From Candidatus Ribeiella danica (GTDB lineage Bacteria > Chloroflexota > Chloroflexia > Chloroflexales > Roseiflexaceae): DNA of 64,000 nt. Made by a program: the position numbers and the translations under genes. Positions 55,071 through 62,513 of the stretch are shown here, piece after piece; within the stretch, counting starts at the first letter, position 1; each line of letters starts with the position of its first letter. The notes under the pieces are model-generated. The model was not told the DNA's origin, did not search any database, and worked only from the letters and a program-made list of their open reading frames with translations. The stretch lies in assembly GCA_016717335.1 (NCBI GenBank), contig JADKFS010000008.1, positions 310,001 through 374,000 on the forward strand. The letters run 5' to 3'.

Positions 55071-55856
55071 ATGATTGACCTGCACTCCCACATTTTGTTC
55101 GACCTGGACGACGGCGCGCTGACGCTGCCGGAGTCGCTGGCGATGGCGCAGCTGGCGGCGGCCGACGGCGTGCGCGTGATCGCCGCGACGCCGCACGGGC
55201 CGGGCTCGACCGCCTGCCGCGTGTACAGCCCGGCGCTGATCCGCGAGCGAATTGGTATCCTGAACGCGGCGCTGCGGAACGAGGGCCTCCCGATCGAGGT
55301 GGTGGGCGGGACCGAGATCTGCTACAGCTCCGACGTCGTCGACCGGCTGAAGCGCGACGAGCTGCTGGCCTACGGCCGCAGCCGCACGATTTTGCTGGAG
55401 CTCGCGCACAACACCATCCCGGCCACGCTCGACACCGCGCTGTTCAACCTGCAGGTCGCCGGCTACCGGATCGTGCTGGCCCACCCCGAGCGGATCATCG
55501 AGGTCCAGCAGGACCCCAACCGGCTGCTGCCGCTGATCGAGCGGGGCATCCTGATGCAGATCACGGCCGAGGCGCTGCTCGGCCGGCAGGGCGAGCGCCT
55601 GCGCTCCACCGCCGAGACGCTGGTGACTCACGGCATGGGCCACCTGCTCGCCAGCGACGCCCACGGCGTCCCGCCGCGGCGCCCGCCCACGCTGGCAGCC
55701 GCGCGCGAGCGCGCCGCCGAGCTGATCGGCCAGCCCGCCGCGGTCGCGATGGTCACCACCACGCCGGCGGCGGTGCTGCAGGGGCAGCAGCTCAAGATCC
55801 CGCCGCCGCGCCGGGTCGAGCGCCACCACATCCGCTGGTGGCGGCACGGCAGCTGA
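55071..55856 (+). CDS. PHP-family tyrosine phosphatase (CpsB/YwqE-type)
   Basis: 261 aa. Metal motifs IDLHSHIL (start), IAATPHG, GGTEICY and HLLASDAHG match the PHP-fold protein-tyrosine phosphatases that dephosphorylate BY-kinases. Last gene of the polysaccharide locus. ATG at 55071, no ribosome binding site, repeat arm directly upstream. Confidence 0.92.
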   Translation: MIDLHSHILFDLDDGALTLPESLAMAQLAAADGVRVIAATPHGPGSTACRVYSPALIRERIGILNAALRNEGLPIEVVGGTEICYSSDVVDRLKRDELLAYGRSRTILLELAHNTIPATLDTALFNLQVAGYRIVLAHPERIIEVQQDPNRLLPLIERGILMQITAEALLGRQGERLRSTAETLVTHGMGHLLASDAHGVPPRRPPTLAAARERAAELIGQPAAVAMVTTTPAAVLQGQQLKIPPPRRVERHHIRWWRHGS

Positions 55857-55860
55857 TGAT

Positions 55861-55889
55861 TTGCAATCGCCACTAATTCATGGTATGAT
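55861..55889 (+). promoter_or_regulatory. tRNA-Arg promoter
   Basis: TTGCAA (55861-55866), 17-bp spacer, TATGAT (55884-55889), 17 bases before the tRNA. Confidence 0.75.
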
Positions 55890-55905
55890 GCGGCTGGTCG
55901 GAAAT

Positions 55906-55982
55906 GACTCTGTAGCTCAGTGGATTAGAGCGCTTCCCTGCGGAGGAAGAGGTCGGGCGTTCGAGCCGCCCCAGAGTCGCCA
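55906..55982 (+). tRNA. tRNA-Arg, anticodon GCG
   Basis: 77 nt cloverleaf with encoded CCA. Acceptor GACTCTG/CAGAGTC, D-stem GCTC/GAGC, anticodon stem CTTCC/GGAAG with loop CTGCGGA (anticodon GCG, codon CGC), T-stem GGGCG/CGCCC with loop TTCGAGC. A G34 arginine tRNA is unusual for bacteria, which mostly use ACG. Confidence 0.93.
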
Positions 55983-56078
55983 CACGGTAGGAGGGCGGTC
56001 ACGCCGGCGAGCGTTTGGCCGCCCTTCGCCCTGTACAGCGTTCGGGCGAACGCCGGGGCAGCACCGGCCGGACAATCT

Positions 56079-56168
56079 GGGGAGGTGACGGAGCGGTTGA
56101 ACGTGCTCGTCTCGAAAACGAGTTGGGCCTGAAAACCCACGTGGGTTCGAATCCCACCCTCCCCGCCA
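56079..56168 (+). tRNA. tRNA-Ser, anticodon CGA
   Basis: 90 nt class II tRNA with encoded CCA. Acceptor GGGGAGG/CCTCCCC, anticodon stem CTCGT/ACGAG with loop CTCGAAA (anticodon CGA, codon UCG), long variable arm, T-loop TTCGAAT. Confidence 0.96.
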
Positions 56169-56188
56169 CAAGACGAACCCGATCGATT

Positions 56189-56221
56189 GGCCCAGGCGTA
56201 GACCTGGGCCTTCGTATTTTT
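56189..56221 (+). terminator. Terminator after tRNA-Ser
   Basis: GGCCCAGG (56189-56196) pairs with CCTGGGCC (56203-56210), then TTCGTATTTTT. Confidence 0.88.
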
Positions 56222-56225
56222 GCCC

Positions 56226-56520
56226 TCGCCCCCTGCCCCGCTCTCCCGTTGGGAGAGCGGGTGTTCTTCTTAGGCATTTTCAATCGAGCAGTTCATTGCC
56301 CCCAAGGCGCAGGGGCGCGATCTATCACGCCCCTACAGTGTCACGTCGACATCCCTGGAAAGGCGTAGGGGCGCGCTAGATCGCGCCCCTACAGTGGCAC
56401 GTCGACATCCCTGGAATTGAAGCATGCCTTAGCATCAGAGTGCGGTCGCTGCGCAACCGCTTCCTAAGAAACATCCACACCTGGCCGCTGCGAACGACGA
56501 GCAAAAACTGGCTGGTGAGG
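56226..56520. repeat. Repeat cluster with a 56-bp tandem duplication
   Basis: A CCCGCTCTCCC/GGGAGAGCGGG hairpin (56237-56261) is followed by two copies of a 56-bp unit, 56305-56360 and 56361-56416, each with an AGGGGCGCG...GCGCCCCT hairpin. The rest up to 56520 shows GTGCGGTCGC motifs like the long-hairpin elements. No gene. Confidence 0.8.
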
Positions 56521-56527
56521 AATAGTC

Positions 56528-57013
56528 CTACTTCTCGGCGATCGTCACGCGCTGGATCACGTCGCCCTGGCGGATGGCGTTGACGACGTCCTGGCCCTCG
56601 ATCACCTTGCCGAACACGGTGTGCTTGCCGTTCAGGTGCGGCTGCGGCGCGTGGGTGATGAAGAACTGGCTGCCGTTGGTGTTCGCGCCCGCGTTCGCCA
56701 TCGAGATCACGCCGGTCTCGTGCTTGAGCGGGTTGCTGCGCACCTCGTCCTCGAACTTGTAGCCCGGCCCGCCGGTGCCGGTGCCGAGCGGGTCGCCGCC
56801 CTGGATCATGAAGTTGCTGATCACCCGATGGAACTTGAGGCCATCGTAGAAGCCCTGCCGCGCCAGGAAGACGAAGTTGTTGACCGTCTTGGGGGCATAG
56901 GTCGGGTAGAGCTCCAGCACAATAGCGCCCTTGCCGGTCTCGATCGTCGCGACATAGTTCTTCGCGGGGTCGATCTCCATGGCGGGCGGCATGCTCCACT
57001 GCTTTGCGGGCAC
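56528..57013 (-). CDS. Cyclophilin-type peptidyl-prolyl isomerase
   Basis: 161 aa, cytosolic, speeds cis-trans proline isomerisation. FHRVISNFMIQGGDP, GSQFFITHAPQPHLNGKHTVFG and KVIEGQDVVNAI are classical. GTG at 57013 chosen because AAAGGA lies six bases upstream; an in-frame start at 57028 overlaps that site. Extended -10 TGGTATAAT on the minus strand at 57055-57063. Confidence 0.95.
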   Translation of the reverse strand: MPAKQWSMPPAMEIDPAKNYVATIETGKGAIVLELYPTYAPKTVNNFVFLARQGFYDGLKFHRVISNFMIQGGDPLGTGTGGPGYKFEDEVRSNPLKHETGVISMANAGANTNGSQFFITHAPQPHLNGKHTVFGKVIEGQDVVNAIRQGDVIQRVTIAEK

Positions 57014-57054
57014 GATGTTTCCTTTCACAATGTCCGTACCAAAAAGACGCCGGG

Positions 57055-57063
57055 ATTATACCA
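57055..57063 (-). promoter_or_regulatory. Extended -10 promoter of the cyclophilin gene
   Basis: TGGTATAAT on the minus strand, between the moeA stop and the cyclophilin start. Confidence 0.55.
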
Positions 57064-57066
57064 CAG

Positions 57067-58293
57067 CTACCTCGGCGGGCCGGTCAGCAGCGCGTCCAGC
57101 TGCTCGCCCGCCTCGTGGGTCCGGCCGTCGCCCGGCACGAGCAGCAGCGCGTTGGCGCCGCGCATCGAGAGCAGCCGGCTGGAGCCCTGGCCGCCGGTGC
57201 TGCGCGCCGCCAGCAGCCCATCCTCCCAGGCGACGATTGCGCGCTGGTACTCCGGCCGGTCGGGCGGCGCCGCGATCGGGTCGCGCAGCGTCACCCGCAC
57301 CAGCGGGCGGTCCGGCCGCGCGTCGCCCTGCAGCCGCCGCAGCGCCGGCCGCACGAACACCTCGAACGAGACCAGCGACGAGACCGGGAAGCCCGGCAGG
57401 CCAAACACCAGCTTGCCCTGTGCGGTCGCGAACGTGGTCGGCTTGCCCGGCTTGAACGCCACGCGCCCGAAGTGGACCGTGCCCAGCTCGGCCAGCAGCG
57501 GCTTGACCAGGTCGCGCGTGCCCATCGAGACCCCGCCGCTGGTCAGCAGCACGTCGGCCTGCGCCAGGCCGCCCAGGATCGCGGCGCGCTGCTGCGCCAC
57601 GTCGTCGCGGGCGATCCCGAGCGAGATCGTGGCGCAGCCGGCCTCGCGCGCCGCGGCCAGCAGCGCGTAGCGATTGCTGTCGCGGATGCCGCCGGGGCCG
57701 GCGGGCGCGCCCGGCTCGTAGACCTCGTCGCCGGTGGCGAGCACCGCCACGACCGGCCGCCGGTAGACGGCCACGCGCACGCGCCCGATCGTCGCCAGCA
57801 GGCCGACCTCGGCCGCGCCGAGGGGCGTGCCGCGCGCCAGCACCAGCTCGCCGCGCGCGATATCCTGCCCGACGACGTGGACATTCTCGCCCGCGGCTAC
57901 CGCCCGGCCAACCCGCAGCAGCCCGCCCTGCTCGTCGGTCTGCTCGACCATGATCACCGCGTCGGCGCCGGGCGGCAGCGGCGCGCCGGTCATGATCCGC
58001 GCGGCCGTGCCGGGCGCCAGCGTGACGCGCTCCGTGCCGCCGGCGGTCAGCTCGGCCAGCACGCGCCGCTCGGCCATACCGTCGGCGGCGACCAGCGCGT
58101 AGCCGTCGACGCCGGACTTGGGCAAGTCGGGCAGATCCTCGCCGGCGAAGACATCCTCGGCCAGCACGCACCCGTCGGCGGCCAGGGCGTCGACCTGCTC
58201 GGCCGGCAGCGGCGCGGCGTGCGCCGCGATGATGCGCTGGGCCTGCTCGACCGGCACCATCGGGTAGGGCGACTCGCGGCGCATCGGCTGCAT
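57067..58293 (-). CDS. Molybdopterin molybdenumtransferase
   Basis: MoeA, 408 aa, inserts molybdate into adenylated molybdopterin. DLPKSGVDGYAL, LATGDEVYEPG, LTSGGVSMGTRD and FGLPGFPVSSLVSFEVFVRPAL are family hallmarks. ATG at 58293 with GGAGG upstream. Confidence 0.95.
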   Translation of the reverse strand: MQPMRRESPYPMVPVEQAQRIIAAHAAPLPAEQVDALAADGCVLAEDVFAGEDLPDLPKSGVDGYALVAADGMAERRVLAELTAGGTERVTLAPGTAARIMTGAPLPPGADAVIMVEQTDEQGGLLRVGRAVAAGENVHVVGQDIARGELVLARGTPLGAAEVGLLATIGRVRVAVYRRPVVAVLATGDEVYEPGAPAGPGGIRDSNRYALLAAAREAGCATISLGIARDDVAQQRAAILGGLAQADVLLTSGGVSMGTRDLVKPLLAELGTVHFGRVAFKPGKPTTFATAQGKLVFGLPGFPVSSLVSFEVFVRPALRRLQGDARPDRPLVRVTLRDPIAAPPDRPEYQRAIVAWEDGLLAARSTGGQGSSRLLSMRGANALLLVPGDGRTHEAGEQLDALLTGPPR

Positions 58294-58618
58294 GGGGGCA
58301 CCTCCATCACGAACGGGATCATGTGCGAGGCCCTATTCTACACCAACACGCCCGGCCGTGGCGCCCCGCGGCGATGATGGCAATGGCGACGACGATGTAG
58401 AGGCGAAGCATTTGCCCGCATAACAACGTGCGTGGATCGATGGTGGCAAATGCTTCTCCCTTACGGCATCCGCCGCCACGTCGTGGGCCGTCATGATATG
58501 CGGCGATTCGCCGCGAAATCCTTCATCCTGGCCCGATCGCCGATCATCACGTCTGCAAGTGCCCGTCGTCTATCCCGCGCCCCCTGCGCCTTTGGCTGGG
58601 CGCGCACCCCGCGCAAAG
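58294..58618. other. Intergenic region with a 12-bp inverted repeat
   Basis: GAAGCATTTGCC (58405-58416) and GGCAAATGCTTC (58445-58456) face each other across 28 bases. No believable gene lies in the 325 bp. Confidence 0.5.
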
Positions 58619-60487
58619 CTACAGCCCCTGGAGCAGCCCCATCAGCTTATACTTGCGCCCGTGCCGAGCCCGCAGGTCGCTCATGTAGCTGAGCCAGTCG
58701 CCCTCGCGGCTGGCGGCGCGATAGCCCTCGCGCGCCCGCCGCAGCCAGCTCGCCGCCGCATCGTAGTGCTGGGCCTTGCCGGAGTTCATGATCGCCTCGG
58801 CCTGACGCGTGGCGGCGTCGACGACCCAGTCGGGCCGCAGCGCGACCACGGCATCCATCACGCGCTCGAGCAGCGCGCCGTAGCCGTTCCGCACCGCAGC
58901 GATCGCGTCGTCGAACAGACGCTCGTGCAGGAACACGTCGACCTTGGCCTCGGCGGCGTGGCTTTCGCGCAGGTGCTGCAGCAGCGCGGGCCGCACCTCG
59001 TCCCAGCGATCGCCGGCCAGGTCCTGCGCGCGCTGGTAGGCCCGCAGGCTAGGGGATAGTCGAAAGGCGGCCTCGGCGGCGTGCAGCGCCCGCCCGCGCT
59101 CGCCCATGCCCTGCGCCAGATCGGCCGCCCAGGACGCCAGCTCGGCCTTGCGCGAGTCGCCGTAGTAGCTATAGCCCCCGGTGTCGGGCGCCTGCTGAGC
59201 CAGCCCGTGCTCGGCCAGCCGCAGCGCACCCGACAGGTCGCCCTGCTCGCGCAGCAGCCGCGCGACCTCGCCGACCTCCTGGGGTGTCGTCAGGTACTTC
59301 AGCCCCTCGTCGAGCGCCTCCGCGGTTCGCCCCATCTTAGCCAGCATCGCGACGTAGCGGTCGATCTGCCCCTCGGCCTGCGCGAGGAAGAGGTACTCCT
59401 GCCGGCGGCCCTGGCGCTCCAGGACCCGCAGCCGGATCAGCGCGAGCTTGTCGGCGTAGTCGGGCGACTCGCCCTCCCAGGCGCCCAGGTCGGTGATCTG
59501 GCCCTGCAGCACCCCCCGCAGCGGCGGGTAGTCCCAGCCCTGGTCGGCGGCAGTCAGCGCCAGCTCGAATGCGCGGCCGACGCCAAGCTCGTCGAGATCG
59601 TCCTGCCAGCCGGCGATCATCTCGCCAAGCTCGTCGCGCTCCTCATCGTCGAGGTCGGCGCTCAGGAGCGCCTCGGCCCAGGCCGCGGCCAGCTCGTCGA
59701 AGAACTCGACCGCCGAGCCCTCGAACGCGCCGTACATCTCTTCGTAGCGGTCGTACAGCTGGCGCGCGCCGTTGAGGTAGGCGTCGGTAAGCGCCTCCAG
59801 GACCTCCAGGCCGCTGTGGGCATCCCCGCCCTCGACGAAGCGGCTAGCCTGCTCCAGCAGCGGGCGCACCGCCGCCACCACCTCGTCGCCGGGGTCGTCC
59901 TCGTCGTGGTAGTCGTAGTCGTAGCGGCCCCGTACGGGCGGGCGCATCGCCAGGCGCACCTGCTCGCGGATGGTCTCCTGGTCGATCGGGGAGCGGCGCG
60001 TGAAAGCGGCAGCCTGGCGCTCCTGCAGCGCGGCATCGCCCGCCGGAAGGGTCACGCTCGCCAGGCGCAGCAGCGCGACCCGCCGATCGATCGCGTCGGC
60101 GATGTCGGGCTCGTGCGCCGCCAGATCGAGCAGCAGCGTCTGCAGCTGGTCGCGCTCCAGCCCGGCCAGCTGCTGGTCGAGCGGCGGGCGCCGCACGATC
60201 GCCTCGGGCTCGTAGACATACTTCAGCAGCACGGCGACGATGTGCTTGCACCAGCCGCCCCAGTCGTAGGGGCAGGTGCAGCTGGCCGCCACCACGCCGC
60301 CCTGGTCGATCGTGACGCGGACGCGGTATGGCGCCGGCTCGCTGCCCTCGACCTCGGCCAGCAGCGCGTCGCCGCGCAGCGACAGATCGCCGACCGCGCC
60401 CTGCTGGTAGTAGGCCAGGCCTCGGCTGAACGACTCGGACGCGACGTGCGCGCGGATCGTGGCCTCGCTCAACGCGGGAGAAGTCAT
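58619..60487 (-). CDS. SWIM zinc-finger protein
   Basis: 622 aa. The SWIM motif CxC-xn-CxH (SCTCPYDWGGWCKHIVAVLL) lies near residue 70. The rest is a long helical, TPR-like solenoid without an ATPase or nuclease. SWIM proteins are often near SNF2 helicases, but none is here. Probably a nucleic acid or protein binding protein. Extended -10 TGCTATACT on the minus strand at about 60529-60537. Confidence 0.85.
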   Translation of the reverse strand: MTSPALSEATIRAHVASESFSRGLAYYQQGAVGDLSLRGDALLAEVEGSEPAPYRVRVTIDQGGVVAASCTCPYDWGGWCKHIVAVLLKYVYEPEAIVRRPPLDQQLAGLERDQLQTLLLDLAAHEPDIADAIDRRVALLRLASVTLPAGDAALQERQAAAFTRRSPIDQETIREQVRLAMRPPVRGRYDYDYHDEDDPGDEVVAAVRPLLEQASRFVEGGDAHSGLEVLEALTDAYLNGARQLYDRYEEMYGAFEGSAVEFFDELAAAWAEALLSADLDDEERDELGEMIAGWQDDLDELGVGRAFELALTAADQGWDYPPLRGVLQGQITDLGAWEGESPDYADKLALIRLRVLERQGRRQEYLFLAQAEGQIDRYVAMLAKMGRTAEALDEGLKYLTTPQEVGEVARLLREQGDLSGALRLAEHGLAQQAPDTGGYSYYGDSRKAELASWAADLAQGMGERGRALHAAEAAFRLSPSLRAYQRAQDLAGDRWDEVRPALLQHLRESHAAEAKVDVFLHERLFDDAIAAVRNGYGALLERVMDAVVALRPDWVVDAATRQAEAIMNSGKAQHYDAAASWLRRAREGYRAASREGDWLSYMSDLRARHGRKYKLMGLLQGL

Positions 60488-60539
60488 TGCGGTGATCCTC
60501 GTTCTTTGCGCTTTACATTATGGTGGATAGTATAGCACT

Positions 60540-60880
60540 CTGGTGCGGGGGGCGCTGCCGCCGCGCCCCCCGCCACCCAGCGGGTACCCGGGGAACCCGC
60601 GCCGGTTCTTATGGGCGCTGCCGGTTATTTTCCGGGGCGCTGCGCCCCCGGCCCCCCGCCTGGGGGAACCCGCGCCGGTTCCCCCAGTCCCCCTCCGGCA
60701 AATAATCCCGCCTCACATTCACGGTCTGTGGCCCATGCCCAGCAACATTCCGAAAGGGCGGGTTGCCTCCCACCGCGCCTGGATTCAGCCGGGCATGCGC
60801 GCCAAGCATCGCAACCGAGACGGGCTGATTTTGGGGTCCAGGGGCGCACGCCCCGGCCGGGGGGCGGCGGGGGTGGCGGC
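60540..60880 (-). repeat. Dispersed GC-rich element (copy C)
   Basis: Inverse orientation of 22878-23190: GGACCCCAAAA, core ATGCCCGGCTGAATCCAG, GATTATTTGCCGGAGGGGG, GGCGCAGCGCCCC. The longest copy in the window. Confidence 0.85.
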
Positions 60881-60889
60881 CCACCCCTG

Positions 60890-61299
60890 CCCGCGGGGGC
60901 GCGGGGGGCGCGCAGCCCCCCGTAGGCCGTGGGCAGGCACACATGCCAGCGGGGGGCGGGGGGCGCGCAGCCCCCCGATAGTCGTATGCTCGCCAAGAGC
61001 GTCTGGATTCAGCCGGGCATGCGCGCCAAGCATCGCAAATGAGAGGGGTTTCCTTTTGGGGTCCAGGGGCGCACGCCCCGGCCGGGGGGCGGCGGGGTGG
61101 CGGCCACCCCTGCCCGCGGGGGCACGGGGGGCGCGCAGCCCCCCGAATACGATGTGGGGTGTGACCCCCGCGGGGGCACGGGGGGGGGCGCAGCCCCAGC
61201 GGGGGCACGGGGGGCGCGCAGCCCCCCAGAAAGGGTGGGAGTGAGTGCGCCGCCCGCGGGGGCACGGGGGGGGCGCACAGCCCCCACACTATACAAAGA
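60890..61299. repeat. GC-rich repeat island
   Basis: Holds a second partial inverse copy of the dispersed element (about 60985-61115) and about six copies of a 28-30 bp unit GCGGGGGCACGGGGGGCGCG...CCCCC. No gene; the ORFs here are composition artefacts. Confidence 0.8.
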
Positions 61300-62283
61300 C
61301 TACCACTGGCCGAGCGCCGGCGACACAACCTCCTCCGTCTGCGCCTGCGACTTCAGCCCGGCGTGCTCCTGCTCAGCAAGAAACCAGGTCGCCTCCATCG
61401 CGGCCTTGCAGCCGTCGCCCGCCGCGGTGATCGCCTGGCGGTAGACGTGGTCGACCACGTCGCCGGCCGCGAAGACGCCCGGCACCTTCGTGCGCGTGCG
61501 CTCGTCGGCGACAATGTAGCCGTTCTCGTCAAGGTCGAGCTTGCCCTGGAACAGCTCGGTGTTCGGGATGTGGCCGATGTACGGGAACACGCCGTCGGTC
61601 TCGAGCGTGGTCTCCTCGCCGGTCTGCAGGTTCTTGATCCGCACCCCGGCGACCGTCTCGCCGCCCAGGATCTCGCTGACGGCCGAGTCCCAGACGAAGC
61701 GAACCTTTGGGTTGCTCAGCGCGCGCTCCTGCAGGATCGGGTCGGCGCGCAGCTTGTCGCGCCGATGCACCACCACCAGCTCGGTCACGTAGCGCGTCAG
61801 AAACAGGCCCTCGTCCAGCGCGCTGTTGCCGCCGCCGACCACCACGACCTTTTTGCCGCGGAAGAAGAAGCCGTCGCAGGTGGCGCAGTACGAGACGCCG
61901 CGGTTGGCTAGCTTCTGCTCGCCCGGCACGCCCAGCTTGCGCGGCGATGCCCCGGTCGAGACGATCACGGTGTCGGCGGTGACGACCTCGCCGCCGTCGG
62001 TCGTCAGCCGGAACGGACGGGCCGAAAAGTCGACCTGCTCGACCAGCGCGTCCATGAACTGCGTGCCGAAGCGCGCGGCCTGCTTCTCCATATTGTCGGC
62101 CAGGTCGAAGCCGCCAACGCCCTCCACGAAGCCGGGGTAGTTCTCGACCTCGCTGGTGGTAGCGATCAGGCCGCCCGGCTGCAGGCCGCGGATCACCAGT
62201 GGCTCCAGGTTCGCGCGGGCGGCGTACAGCGCCGCCGTCAGGCCGGCCGGTCCGGAGCCGATGATCACGACTTTGCTATGCAT
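61300..62283 (-). CDS. Thioredoxin reductase
   Basis: TrxB, 327 aa, FAD/NADPH disulfide reductase. FAD motif IIGSGPAGLTAALYAARA, redox pair CATC, NADPH motif VVVVGGGNSALDEGLFL, and GVFAAGDVVD near the end. ATG at 62283 with GAGGGG upstream. Usual low-molecular-weight TrxR architecture. Confidence 0.96.
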   Translation of the reverse strand: MHSKVVIIGSGPAGLTAALYAARANLEPLVIRGLQPGGLIATTSEVENYPGFVEGVGGFDLADNMEKQAARFGTQFMDALVEQVDFSARPFRLTTDGGEVVTADTVIVSTGASPRKLGVPGEQKLANRGVSYCATCDGFFFRGKKVVVVGGGNSALDEGLFLTRYVTELVVVHRRDKLRADPILQERALSNPKVRFVWDSAVSEILGGETVAGVRIKNLQTGEETTLETDGVFPYIGHIPNTELFQGKLDLDENGYIVADERTRTKVPGVFAAGDVVDHVYRQAITAAGDGCKAAMEATWFLAEQEHAGLKSQAQTEEVVSPALGQW

Positions 62284-62376
62284 CTTATTCCACCCCTCCT
62301 GATTGTCTGCGACGCGGTCGCAGGCCGTATTTCGCGCTATGATAGCACATTCTGATCCGCTATGGCTACACCCAAT

Positions 62377-62393
62377 ATACCCCCCCGGGGTAT
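62377..62393. promoter_or_regulatory. Possible CsoR-family operator
   Basis: ATACCCC-CCC-GGGGTAT, a 7-bp inverted repeat in the shape of CsoR/CstR-type sites, between trxB and the divergent lamin-tail gene. Position suits control of either. Confidence 0.4.
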
Positions 62394-62513
62394 GGCCCTA
62401 TTATACCATAGATTGGCAAGCCCGCGGTTATTCCCCCGTAACGCGACCAGCTTACTATAGTGGCTAGTGATACTCTGCCGTCGCTCGCCCGCATCCACGA
62501 CAGGAAGTGCGCC

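Noticed and set aside
60609..61328. Minus-strand ORF rich in Pro and Arg across the repeat island
   Set aside because: Composition-driven and overlaps repeated noncoding units; only the short core shared with other copies merits attention.
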